DNA of 19,959 nucleotides from Candidatus Hydrogenedentota bacterium. Lineage in GTDB: Bacteria > Hydrogenedentota > Hydrogenedentia > Hydrogenedentiales > CAITNO01. Of the stretch, positions 7,515 to 14,742 are shown in pieces. The stretch is taken from positions 1 to 19,959 of the forward strand of contig CAIXUF010001028.1 in NCBI GenBank assembly GCA_903922535.1, in the 5' to 3' direction. Position 1 is the stretch's first letter; each line of letters starts with the position of its first letter. The position numbers were made by a program, and so were the translations under genes. The notes below the pieces were generated by a model that was given only the letters and a program-made list of their open reading frames with translations, was not told the origin of the DNA and did no database searches.

Positions 7515-7583
7515 AACATGGATATACAGGATGCACAGGATAATGCAAGACTGCGTTATTCTTTTGTCCTGTTCATCCATGTT
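7515..7583. repeat. Palindromic repeat of 9-nt ACAGGAT/ACATGGAT units
   Basis: The left arm runs in 9-nt steps: AACATGGAT, ATACAGGAT, GCACAGGAT (7515-7541). The right arm carries GTCCTGTTC and ATCCATGTT (7566-7583), which is their complement. AACATGGAT/ATCCATGTT pair perfectly (7515-7523 with 7575-7583). The ACAGGA core pairs next, and a terminal hairpin ATAATGCA-AGAC-TGCGTTAT (7540-7559) closes the structure. It fills most of the gap between hisS and the GHKL ATPase gene. On the minus strand it is followed by a T-rich stretch (ATTTCTTTCT), so it may terminate or process the hisS transcript. Confidence 0.7.
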
Positions 7584-7614
7584 AAACAAAAATCGGCCAT
7601 GTGGGGCCGGACGT

Positions 7615-9075
7615 TTATGCTTCGAGCATTTTCCGGATGGCGGATTCCATCTCAGCCCGGGGCACGGTGATCTGGGTCTGGCGGCCGGCGCTGCGGTAGG
7701 CCTCGCGGTCGATGATGCCCTCGCGGATGGCCTTTCCGGCGATGAGGTCCTTGACGGACACGAGACTGTTGGACAGCTCGTCCTCGCCGAGGATGACGGC
7801 CACGGGGATCTCGTAGCGGTCGGCGTCGGAAAGCTGGGCACTCATGTTCTTCTTGCCGCCCAGGTAGGTGAGCGTGTTGAAGCCGAGGGTGCGCAGTTCG
7901 GCGGCGAGGCGGAAGACCTCCTCGCGCGGGACCTTGCCGACGGTGGCGATGCTGACCTGCACGTTCGTCTTGGGCTTTTTCACGATGCCCAAGTGCGCCA
8001 GCGCGGCGATGAGCCGGTCAAGGCCGATGGACGCGCCGGTCGCGGGCACGCGCTCCTCCAGGAAGCGCGTGCACAACTCGTCGTAGCGGCCGCCACCGCC
8101 GACGGAGCCGAATTCGGGCGCGGCGGGCAGGCCCATCTCAAAGACGGGGCCGGTGTAGTAGTCGAGCCCGCGTGTGAGACTGGGGTCGTAGGGGGCCTCG
8201 TCCTCGGCCACGCCGACTGCGTCGAGATAGCGGGCCAGTTCGGCCATTTCGTCGAGGGCCTGGGCGCTTTGCTCGTTGTGCGGCAGGTATGCGGCGAGCG
8301 CCTCGATCAGTCCGGTGCGCGTGGGCGCGGAGACGGCAACGAACGCGGTGATTCGTTCGATGATGTCCTCGGGGAGGTGAACGCCGACGATGGGTGCCCC
8401 GGACTCGTCGACGCGGCCGGAGCCCAGTTCCTCGCGCATTTTGTCGATGCCGACTTTCTGGAGCTTGTCCATGACGCGTAGGACGTGTTTGATGGTTTCG
8501 GGCTTGGTGATGCCGTTGCCTTCCAGCAGCGCATCGACCAGCCGGCGGTTGCTGATGCGCATTTCAAAGATGGGCCGGACGCGGGAGCCGTCCTCGGCCG
8601 TTTGCGCGCCCAGTCCCAGCGCACGCATGGCGTCGCACATGACGGCGATGACTTCGGCGTCCGCGGCGAGGGTGTCCGCTCCGGCGATGTCAACGTCCAT
8701 CTGGGTGAACTGGCGGAACCGGCCCGGTCCGGGCTTGTCGGCGCGGAACACGGGGCCCATGGCGTAGCGGCGGAAGGGAAGCTTCATTTCCTCACGGTAC
8801 TGGCTGATGAGGCGGGCGAAGGGAACCGTGAGGTCAAAACGCAGCGCGGCGGGTTCCTCCTCGGGGGTGGAAAGCTCGAAAATCTGCTTGTTTGTGTCGC
8901 CACCGGCAGTGCCGGTGAGGATGTCCATTCTTTCGAGGATGGGCGTGTCGATGGGCAGGAACCCGTAGCGCTCGTAGACGCGTCGCACGGTCTCGACGAC
9001 CGCGGCCCGGGCAATCATGTCGCCCGGGAGCAGGTCCTGAAACCCCTTGAGGGCTTGTGGTTCGATCTTCTCCAT
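7615..9075 (-). CDS. hisS: Histidyl-tRNA synthetase
   Basis: This is a 486-residue class II synthetase that charges tRNA-His in the cytoplasm. Landmarks are the N-terminal GFQDLLPGD, motif 1 region YGFLPIDTPILE (37-48), RFDLTVPFARL (79-89), motif 2 GPVFRADKPGPGRFRQFTQ (107-125), the HisA signature R302-GLDYYTG, and motif 3 ASIGLDRLI. The C-terminal anticodon-binding domain contains LGGKKNMSAQLSDA. It is longer than the roughly 424-residue E. coli enzyme. Motif 2 has KPGPGRFRQF where E. coli has RPQKGRYRQF; the former wording is the one I associate with alphaproteobacterial HisRS. The start ATG is at 9073-9075, with AAGGAATGAGG upstream. The gene lies 101 bases after tRNA-His on the same strand, probably in one transcript. 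Confidence 0.95.
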   Translation of the reverse strand: MEKIEPQALKGFQDLLPGDMIARAAVVETVRRVYERYGFLPIDTPILERMDILTGTAGGDTNKQIFELSTPEEEPAALRFDLTVPFARLISQYREEMKLPFRRYAMGPVFRADKPGPGRFRQFTQMDVDIAGADTLAADAEVIAVMCDAMRALGLGAQTAEDGSRVRPIFEMRISNRRLVDALLEGNGITKPETIKHVLRVMDKLQKVGIDKMREELGSGRVDESGAPIVGVHLPEDIIERITAFVAVSAPTRTGLIEALAAYLPHNEQSAQALDEMAELARYLDAVGVAEDEAPYDPSLTRGLDYYTGPVFEMGLPAAPEFGSVGGGGRYDELCTRFLEERVPATGASIGLDRLIAALAHLGIVKKPKTNVQVSIATVGKVPREEVFRLAAELRTLGFNTLTYLGGKKNMSAQLSDADRYEIPVAVILGEDELSNSLVSVKDLIAGKAIREGIIDREAYRSAGRQTQITVPRAEMESAIRKMLEA

Positions 9076-9176
9076 GGCCTCATTCCTTCCGGAAGTGCGC
9101 GGCACGTCGGCCCCATAAAAAGAAACCGAGCCCCCATCCCCGTCGGGGAGGACGCCCGTGGCGCGATTCTGAACTA

Positions 9177-9253
9177 TGGTGCCGGGGCTGGGGGTCGAAC
9201 CCAGCACCTCTGGATCCACAATCCAGCGCTCTAACCAACTGAGCTACCCCGGC
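9177..9253 (-). tRNA. tRNA-His (GTG), A73 and no encoded G-1
   Basis: Read on the minus strand, this is a 77-nt cloverleaf. The acceptor stem is GCCGGGG/CCCCGGC, with T8-A9, a D-arm GCTC..GAGC and an anticodon stem CTGGA/TCCAG. The anticodon loop is TTGTGGA (anticodon GTG), the T-arm is CTGGG-TTCGACC-CCCAG, and an encoded CCA ends the gene. Position 73 is A, and the base before G1 (window position 9254) reads T. The usual bacterial G-1:C73 pair is therefore absent. It lies directly upstream of hisS. A small CCCC-GAC-GGGG hairpin (9138-9148) and a T-rich stretch lie between them. Confidence 0.96.
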
Positions 9254-9273
9254 ACCGAAAGAGAAGCGGCGGA

Positions 9274-9303
9274 AGTATACAAAATACACTCTGCCTTACG
9301 CAA
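9274..9303 (-). promoter_or_regulatory. Sigma-70-type promoter for tRNA-His/hisS
   Basis: On the minus strand TTGCGT (9298-9303) and TATACT (9274-9279) are separated by 18 bases and end about 20 bases before the tRNA 5' end. The -10 matches the consensus in five of six positions. The location fits a stable-RNA promoter that also serves hisS. Confidence 0.65.
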
Positions 9304-9370
9304 ACGCAGTGGACGGTAGACAGTTGACAGGCGACCGTTGGCGCTGCTTTGGGGGGGACGGACGGTCTGA

Positions 9371-9411
9371 ATAAAAGAAGCGCCGGGAGCGCTTAACGTG
9401 TCTCCCGGCGC
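9371..9411 (-). terminator. Rho-independent terminator of the 72-residue gene
   Basis: A perfect 10-bp stem GCGCCGGGAG/CTCCCGGCGC (9402-9411 with 9380-9389) has a 12-nt loop. On the minus strand it is followed by TTCTTTTATT. It lies 40 bases past the stop of the small gene at 9452-9670 and separates that gene from the tRNA-His promoter. Confidence 0.85.
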
Positions 9412-9451
9412 GAACTTGTGACTTTACAAAAATGCCGCTTTGCGGCGAAGC

Positions 9452-9670
9452 TCAGGTGGCCGCAGGTTGCGCGACGACCAACACTTTCACCACGTTCTCC
9501 GCCACCACCACATTGGCGCGGTTGATGATGGCGTATTTACCGAATCCCCGCTCACGTGCCTCGTCCTCGACATAGGCCTCCATGGCGACACGCCATCCCT
9601 TGAGTTCTGTGCTGTCCCAGAGCTTCTGCTCTTGGGCCGTCATTGTGTACCGCCAAATGCCTTTAGCCAT
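9452..9670 (-). CDS. Small protein of unknown function, 72 residues
   Basis: I do not recognise this protein. It is treated as real because it has a strong ribosome-binding site (AAGGAG 8 nt before the ATG), a consensus promoter upstream and an intrinsic terminator downstream, so it is a complete one-gene unit. The sequence is soluble-looking, with aromatic and charged residues in the first half (WRYTMTAQEQKLWDSTELKG) and a hydrophobic, valine-rich end (ANVVVAENVVKVLVVAQ). There is no signal peptide, cysteine or membrane segment. The leader between promoter and start is about 115 nt. Confidence 0.65.
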   Translation of the reverse strand: MAKGIWRYTMTAQEQKLWDSTELKGWRVAMEAYVEDEARERGFGKYAIINRANVVVAENVVKVLVVAQPAAT

Positions 9671-9793
9671 TCTTAAAGCTCCTTATGCAGCCGTAAACCC
9701 TCTTAAGCCCACAAATACAAACGAAAAAATAGAAGAATATGAATTCAGATCGCTGCCACGCAGGAGTACTTCACCTTCTTGGCCCGGAGGGTT

Positions 9794-9822
9794 ATTATAC
9801 CATTTTCCACCTTGAGGTTCAA
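9794..9822 (-). promoter_or_regulatory. Sigma-70 promoter for the 72-residue gene
   Basis: On the minus strand TTGAAC (9817-9822) and a perfect TATAAT (9794-9799) are separated by exactly 17 bases. It points at the small gene starting at 9670 and lies downstream of the fprA stop, so the small gene can be expressed independently. Confidence 0.75.
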
Positions 9823-9887
9823 GAGGTGATTTTCGGGACGTGGAAGCGGGACTCTCTTTTGGCCACAATCGAAACGTGTGGAGAGGG

Positions 9888-11252
9888 CTAGCGGATGACG
9901 GCGAGCATATCTTCGATGCGGGAAAAGCGCTCGCGGGGTTTGCCCGTGAGAGCCCCCCGGGCCTTCTCGGCGGCGTCGATGCACCGCCAGTCGTCGAGGG
10001 AAACCACGCGCACACCGCGCGCGTGAAGCAATGTTTTCAGGGGCTGTGTGTGGGGTTCGGGGCAGGGGGGAAGCGTGGCGGTATCGGCCAGGATCGCCTT
10101 GGCGGTTTCATGACCGTCGGGTTTGTTGGTGCCAATTTGGCCAGAGGGGCCGCGTTTGATCCAGCCCGCCACATAGAAGCCGGGCATGGGACGGCCGTTG
10201 TGCTCGACCCGCCCGAGGGTGTTGGGGACGATGCCTTCCCGTTCCGCGAAGGGCAGGCCGGGAATGGGCACGCCCCGGTAGCCGATGCTTCGGAAAAGGA
10301 TTCCGCAGGGTATTTCGACACTGTCGCCGGTTCCCTGCGGGTGCTGCCGGAATGGGGGACCGACGAGCCGGTTTTTCTCGAAGACGGCGGAATGGACCCT
10401 ATCCACGCCCCGAACCGTCTGCGGGCTGAGCAGGAAGCGGAAGACAACTTTGCGGCCGCACGGGTTGGGGGACCGTGATGCATAGTCACCGAAGACCTGC
10501 ATGATGCGCTGCAAGTCAGGGGTGTCTATTTCCCGTGTGGAGGCGTCATCAAGCAGAAGTTCTTCTGCTCGGGCCACGGGTGTGCAGCCGGGGATGGCTC
10601 CCATTTCCTTCAACTCAGGCAGCGCAAACTTCACTTGGGCGGGACCGCGGCGTCCCACAATATGCACTTCTCGGACGCGGCTTTCGGCGAGTGCGTCCAG
10701 GGCGTGCCGGGCGATGTCGGTGTGGCGCAGGCGCTCCACGGGCGTGAGCAGGATGCGGGCCACGTCGAGGGCGACGTTGCCCGCGCCGACGATTACGGCC
10801 GTTTCCTGCGACAGGTCGAAGGTGCAGTCGGCGAAATCGGGGTGGGCGTTGTACCAGCCCACGAAGGAGAAGGCCGAATGGCAGCCGGGCAGGTTTCCAC
10901 CGGGGATGTCCAGGGGGCGGTCGGCCTCTGCCCCGGTTGCCAGCACGACGGCATCGTAGAAACGGCGCAGTTCGTCGAGCGAGACATCCCGGCCAACGGT
11001 CACATTGCCGAGGAAGGCGAAGCGCGGGTTTTCCGCAAGTTTTTCAAAGGTGCGTGCGGCACCGCGAATCTTGGGATGGTCCGGCGCGACCCCGCCGCGC
11101 ACAAGGCCAAAAGGCACGGGCAGCCGGTCGAACATATCCACCGTGCAGTGCAGGTGCGATTTGAGCAGCGGTTCGGCGGCGAAGAAGCCCGCCGGGCCGC
11201 TGCCCACAACGGCGACCCGCAGGGGGCGGTCCGGTGTTCCCAGGAGGTGCAT
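9888..11252 (-). CDS. fprA: FprA-type ferredoxin/adrenodoxin--NADP reductase
   Basis: This is a 454-residue two-dinucleotide-binding flavoprotein. The FAD site is VAVVGSGPAGFFAAEPLL (GxGPAG at 17-22), followed by FDRLPVPFGLVRGGVAPDHP, which is characteristic of the adrenodoxin reductase/FprA family. The NADP site is VIVGAGNVALDVARIL (about 154-169), and VGRRGPAQVKFALPEL follows. The C-terminal signature GWIKRGPSGQIGTNKPDG is present. These enzymes pass electrons between NADPH and ferredoxin. No ferredoxin or P450 gene is adjacent, so the partner is elsewhere. Length is that of the mycobacterial enzyme. AAGG lies about 9 nt before the ATG. The gene is divergent from the zinc-ribbon membrane protein gene. 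Confidence 0.92.
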   Translation of the reverse strand: MHLLGTPDRPLRVAVVGSGPAGFFAAEPLLKSHLHCTVDMFDRLPVPFGLVRGGVAPDHPKIRGAARTFEKLAENPRFAFLGNVTVGRDVSLDELRRFYDAVVLATGAEADRPLDIPGGNLPGCHSAFSFVGWYNAHPDFADCTFDLSQETAVIVGAGNVALDVARILLTPVERLRHTDIARHALDALAESRVREVHIVGRRGPAQVKFALPELKEMGAIPGCTPVARAEELLLDDASTREIDTPDLQRIMQVFGDYASRSPNPCGRKVVFRFLLSPQTVRGVDRVHSAVFEKNRLVGPPFRQHPQGTGDSVEIPCGILFRSIGYRGVPIPGLPFAEREGIVPNTLGRVEHNGRPMPGFYVAGWIKRGPSGQIGTNKPDGHETAKAILADTATLPPCPEPHTQPLKTLLHARGVRVVSLDDWRCIDAAEKARGALTGKPRERFSRIEDMLAVIR

Positions 11253-11419
11253 TGGACAGGTACCTTATTGGGGTGGGGCGAAGCCGGTGTTTCTATTGAG
11301 AGTGCGGGCGGCCATGCCGCCGCATTCAAAAGAGAACGACCCACGTGCCGCCCATTGGGGCATCATAACAAATGCGGAGACATTTGCATTCGCGCTGCGG
11401 CGGGGGCTATCCGCGATTA

Positions 11420-11450
11420 TTGATGCATGGGAAGCCCGTTCCGGTATAAT
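11420..11450 (+). promoter_or_regulatory. Possible promoter for the zinc-ribbon membrane protein gene
   Basis: TTGATG (11420-11425) and a perfect TATAAT (11445-11450) are separated by 19 bases, slightly long. The predicted leader is about 155 nt and includes the hairpin at 11528-11563. This lies in the roughly 320-base gap between fprA and the downstream gene, which holds no other gene that I can support. Confidence 0.5.
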
Positions 11451-11527
11451 GTTTGCAGTTAAACGGACATCACACTCCCGGGCAGGGATGAGGATGCTGC
11501 ACGGGAAGGTGTCTGAGGCCGTGGGTT

Positions 11528-11563
11528 GCCGGAGTTTGGGCTGGATGGCCCGACGCCTCCGGC
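11528..11563 (+). promoter_or_regulatory. 5'-leader hairpin abutting a ribosome-binding site
   Basis: GCCGGAG (11528-11534) pairs with CTCCGGC (11557-11563), and inside it GGGC pairs with GCCC. The stem ends directly against GGAG (11564-11567), the ribosome-binding site of the 14-codon leader frame. A role in controlling translation or message stability is an inference. Confidence 0.35.
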
Positions 11564-11573
11564 GGAGATACGC

Positions 11574-11618
11574 ATGACCGGCAAGTCCAAGAACGGGCAC
11601 GGGGAGTGCCGCGCGTGA
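11574..11618 (+). CDS. Possible 14-residue leader peptide, coupled to the next gene
   Basis: ATG at 11574 opens a frame encoding MTGKSKNGHGECRA. Its TGA overlaps the GTG start of the next gene (GTGA at 11615-11618). GGAG lies 6 nt before the ATG. The 4-base stop/start overlap and the separate ribosome-binding site suggest translational coupling. It could instead be the true N-terminus of the large protein broken by a one-base sequencing or real frameshift. No amino-acid run suggests classical attenuation. Confidence 0.35.
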   Translation: MTGKSKNGHGECRA

Positions 11619-13966
11619 GAACCGTACCGCGGGAAATTCGCCTGTACTGCCTTTGCGGGACGAAAATGCGCATCACCGCCGAGATGTACGGCAAGCCGGG
11701 CAAGTGCATCTCCTGTCGACAGAAATTCTGGGTGCCCAAACCGGAGGAACTGCCCGAAGACGACAACGCGCTCCGTTTGGCGGACCATCCCGAACTGCTG
11801 CGGCGCGCGGGGGATCGCGTCCGCCCGGGCACCCATGGGGCTGACAAGAACAGCCCGAACGCTCCGATTCCACCCTTCCCCGAGGTGACACCGGAAATCG
11901 TTCCCAAGGATTCTTCGGGCAGGTCAGGGCGCATGGCAGGAGCCCCCGCGGAGGAGAGGCCGGTCTCCGGGATGGACACCCCGTCCGGCGGACAAATGGA
12001 GGAGCCGACGGCGCCGCTGGACGATCTGGAGCCGCTGCGCCTGCTTCTGGCATACCAGTATCTTGTGGAGCACCAGCCCCGGGTTGCCGGATCGAAGAAG
12101 ACCGCCGGTCAGGCGGACACCGACACCCGCCTCGCCTACCGCCGGGTGATTGAACGCGCCCGCACCCGGGTGGAACAGCGGCTGCGGGAACTGCTCTACG
12201 ACACCGGCCGTCGGATCGTGGAGTTACTGGGCGAGATCGCGCAGACCACGCTCAAGTTCCGCGTGGGCGAAATGGATCCGGACGCCTATTTCGAGGCCGT
12301 CGGCAAACTGCGACGGCACCGGGAATGGCTTGACCGGCAGCGCGTCAACCTGAAGAACTGGCTGCGCGCGGAAGATGTGCATTTGCTCGGGGGGCCGGGC
12401 GGCCTGACGCTGGAGGACATGGACCTCAGCCGCGTCGAGGTGTCCCTGCCAGCCGAGGACAAGGATGACCGCACACTCCTGAAGAAGTACATTGACGAAT
12501 TGCGCGAGGCCTTTGACGCCCACTCGGTGGCGGAGCGGCGGCGCACCGAATGGCGGCGCATGGTCCGCGAGGGGGAAGTGCCCGGGGAGGCGCTGCGCGA
12601 CGGGCCGCTGCAGGCCGCCGCCGACGCGCAGCGGGCCAAGGCGCGCATCATGCACGGCCGCACGCGGCTGCACCAGGTGGTGAAGGACTGCGACACCGAC
12701 ATCAGCGCCCTCCAGACCTACCAGCAACTGCTGGCGAAAGGGGTTCTGCCGCGCCGCCGGGGAGAACTGACGCAGGAAATCGTCTTGGCCGAGGCACACA
12801 CGATTTCCCGGGCGCTGGCCGATTTGCGCCTGTGGCGCAACTGGGCCTCCAACGCGGCCGTCGCCGAGGACCCGGGCGACTTGCCGCTCAGCCCGCCGAC
12901 GCTCTTCCGCCGGCTCGCGGAGCCCAACGAGCTGCGCCGCTTCGCCCGCGAGTCCGTGTCCGCCTACGCTGCCGCGCTGTGCCTGATGCTGCTGGCGCTG
13001 CTGCCCGTGCCCGCCGTCAAGACGGGATTCCTGGCCGGCATGGTGTTGATGGCGGTTGTCCCCGCATTCAGCAGCCGCGCGCGGCGCGGTTTCTTCTACG
13101 CCGCCCTCTGGATCATTGAGGCGTTTCTCACGGGACTTGCTTGGCGCTTCGCCGCAACCGGGACCGACGCCCAAAGCTACCTGGCCAATCCCTTCCATCT
13201 GGCATTGATGATTGCGGCTTCGGTCGGTGCCTGGGTCGCCATGGGTGTCAGCGCCACGATGGTCCTGCGCAAACTTGCCGGAGGGGTTGTGTGGGCAGCC
13301 CCCGCCGCAGGCACGGCGGCGGCGGCGCTGTTGCTGTTGGCCGTGCTGTTCCCGACGGCCACGCCCGCCCCTGTTCCGCAACCCGCCGCAACGCCGATGG
13401 CAGCCGGTGCAGCATCCGCTCCGACCGGAGAACCTGCTGCAAGCACGGCATCCAAGACCACCGGCCCCGGTGCAGCAGAGCCCTCACCATCAATACCGAT
13501 TTCCATTGCCGCAAAACCAGCCCTTGAGGAAACTCCTCCCGTCACTGCTCCGCCCGCCGTTGCGCCGGCCAAGACGGCCCTGCCTGCAGTATTTCCCGCA
13601 GCCGAGCCGGTCACGCAGAAAAACCCGGCGGAAAACGCCGTGCCGAAGGAGGCTCCCGCAGAATCGAGCCTTGCGGACGGGGAAGGCGCTGAGCCATCCG
13701 CCGCCGCAAACACCCCGTCACGACCGACCGGAGCTTGTGTGGAACTGCGCGGGGTAATGCGGAAAGAGGGTTCCCCGCCCAGGTTTCGCGTCATTGTCAA
13801 CGTGCCGGGCGGCCGCAACCGCACGGTGGATCTTGATCTCGGAGACACGGTCTTCGGCCCCTGGAAAGCCCTCGAGTACAGTGCGGTGTCCAAGAAACTG
13901 ACCCTGTCCAATACCAAACGGCTGGTCGTGCTCAACACCGGCGAGACCGTTGACCTGCCGGAGTAG
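11615..13966 (+). CDS. Large zinc-ribbon/membrane protein with C-terminal beta domain, unknown function
   Basis: This is a 783-residue modular protein of no family I can name. Residues 6-40 form an N-terminal zinc ribbon with Cys12, Cys14, Cys31 and Cys34 (YCLCG...GKCISC). About 60-130 is polar and low in order. About 130-440 is helix-rich with coiled-coil-like charged stretches (RVEQRLRELLYDTGRRIVEL). About 446-580 is hydrophobic with four or five membrane segments. About 582-708 is an Ala/Pro-rich, probably extracytoplasmic linker. The last 75 residues (ELRGVMRKEG...VDLDLGDTVFGPW...LTLSNTKRLVVLNTGE) look like a small beta domain similar to the PilP/GspC homology region of type IV pilus and type II secretion proteins; this is an inference. 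GTG 11615 was chosen because GGGGAG lies 8 nt upstream. GTG 11606 is an alternative. Confidence 0.75.
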   Translation: MRTVPREIRLYCLCGTKMRITAEMYGKPGKCISCRQKFWVPKPEELPEDDNALRLADHPELLRRAGDRVRPGTHGADKNSPNAPIPPFPEVTPEIVPKDSSGRSGRMAGAPAEERPVSGMDTPSGGQMEEPTAPLDDLEPLRLLLAYQYLVEHQPRVAGSKKTAGQADTDTRLAYRRVIERARTRVEQRLRELLYDTGRRIVELLGEIAQTTLKFRVGEMDPDAYFEAVGKLRRHREWLDRQRVNLKNWLRAEDVHLLGGPGGLTLEDMDLSRVEVSLPAEDKDDRTLLKKYIDELREAFDAHSVAERRRTEWRRMVREGEVPGEALRDGPLQAAADAQRAKARIMHGRTRLHQVVKDCDTDISALQTYQQLLAKGVLPRRRGELTQEIVLAEAHTISRALADLRLWRNWASNAAVAEDPGDLPLSPPTLFRRLAEPNELRRFARESVSAYAAALCLMLLALLPVPAVKTGFLAGMVLMAVVPAFSSRARRGFFYAALWIIEAFLTGLAWRFAATGTDAQSYLANPFHLALMIAASVGAWVAMGVSATMVLRKLAGGVVWAAPAAGTAAAALLLLAVLFPTATPAPVPQPAATPMAAGAASAPTGEPAASTASKTTGPGAAEPSPSIPISIAAKPALEETPPVTAPPAVAPAKTALPAVFPAAEPVTQKNPAENAVPKEAPAESSLADGEGAEPSAAANTPSRPTGACVELRGVMRKEGSPPRFRVIVNVPGGRNRTVDLDLGDTVFGPWKALEYSAVSKKLTLSNTKRLVVLNTGETVDLPE

Positions 13967-14098
13967 CCATTCCCCTGACCCTGCCTTCCCCATTCTGGAA
14001 ATACACCGATAGAGACAGGTTGTTCCTTGTGACATCGTGTTGTTGACAGAAACGGTCCGGATCATCAGAACCTGGCCAGAAAAAAGAGGTATGGGAAA

Positions 14099-14716
14099 AT
14101 GAAGAGTGACTTTGTGAAGATATTCGTCTTTGTGGTGCTGGTCATGGCGGCGCAGACCACCGCATTTTGGTTGCAGGCTTCCGGGAACCCGGCGTTCGCC
14201 GAGGCAACGGTCGGGCAAACCATGCCCGGATTTGCTTTGCCTGACCTGGACGGCAAAAGTTTTTCGCTTGCCCAGTATGCGGGCAAGATTGTGATGATAG
14301 AGTTTTGCAACATTGGCTGCCCCTATTCGCGCGGCACCGACCCCGATCTCATCGCCCTGGCGAAAAGCTACGCGTCCAAGGGCGTTGTGGTGCTGGGCAT
14401 CGACTCGAACACGACCAACGCGCCCGCGGACATCAAGAAATACGCCACCGACAAGGGCAAGATCTATCCCATCCTGAAGGATCAGGACAACAAGTACGCC
14501 GACGCGGTGGGCGCAAAGACCACCCCGGAAGTCTATGTCATTGACAAGGACGGCAAGCTGGCCTATCACGGCGCTTTTGACAACCGCGCCCAGCCCGACA
14601 AGAAGGGAAACACCCCCTACGCGGAGAACGCCGTCAAGGCGCTTCTGGACGGCAAGGCCGTTGATCCCAAAGAAGTGAAGTCCTGGGGCTGCGGAATCAA
14701 GCGCGTGTCGAAATGA
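14099..14716 (+). CDS. Membrane-anchored or secreted AhpC/TSA-type thioredoxin-fold protein
   Basis: This is a 205-residue protein. Residues 5-24 form a signal peptide or signal anchor. The rest is a peroxiredoxin/TlpA-like fold: VGQTMPGFALPDLDGKSFSL, then the active-site region IEFCNIGCPYSRGTDPDL with Cys70 and Cys74, then the cis-Pro loop TTPEVYVIDKDGKL. A late Cys198 (SWGCGIKR) is shared by this subgroup. The active site is CNIGC (CX3C), not CXXC, so peroxidatic or metal-handling chemistry is as likely as disulfide reduction. GAGG precedes the ATG. A TTGACA (14043-14048) upstream lacks a good -10. It leads a two-gene unit with the lipoprotein thioredoxin: the stop TGA overlaps an ATG in the next frame and the preferred start is 26 bases further on. 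Confidence 0.8.
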   Translation: MKSDFVKIFVFVVLVMAAQTTAFWLQASGNPAFAEATVGQTMPGFALPDLDGKSFSLAQYAGKIVMIEFCNIGCPYSRGTDPDLIALAKSYASKGVVVLGIDSNTTNAPADIKKYATDKGKIYPILKDQDNKYADAVGAKTTPEVYVIDKDGKLAYHGAFDNRAQPDKKGNTPYAENAVKALLDGKAVDPKEVKSWGCGIKRVSK

Positions 14717-14742
14717 GCGGCGGGGCCTGCAGGGACCAACAC

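Noticed and set aside
9138..9148. Attenuator or T-box between tRNA-His and hisS
   Set aside because: Only a 4-bp CCCC/GGGG stem with a distant T-rich stretch is present; no T-box core or specifier structure is visible.
14043..14071. TTGACA-led promoter before the thioredoxin-fold operon
   Set aside because: The -35 is perfect but the sequence 17 bases on (CAGAAC) is a poor -10, so it is mentioned only in the gene entry.
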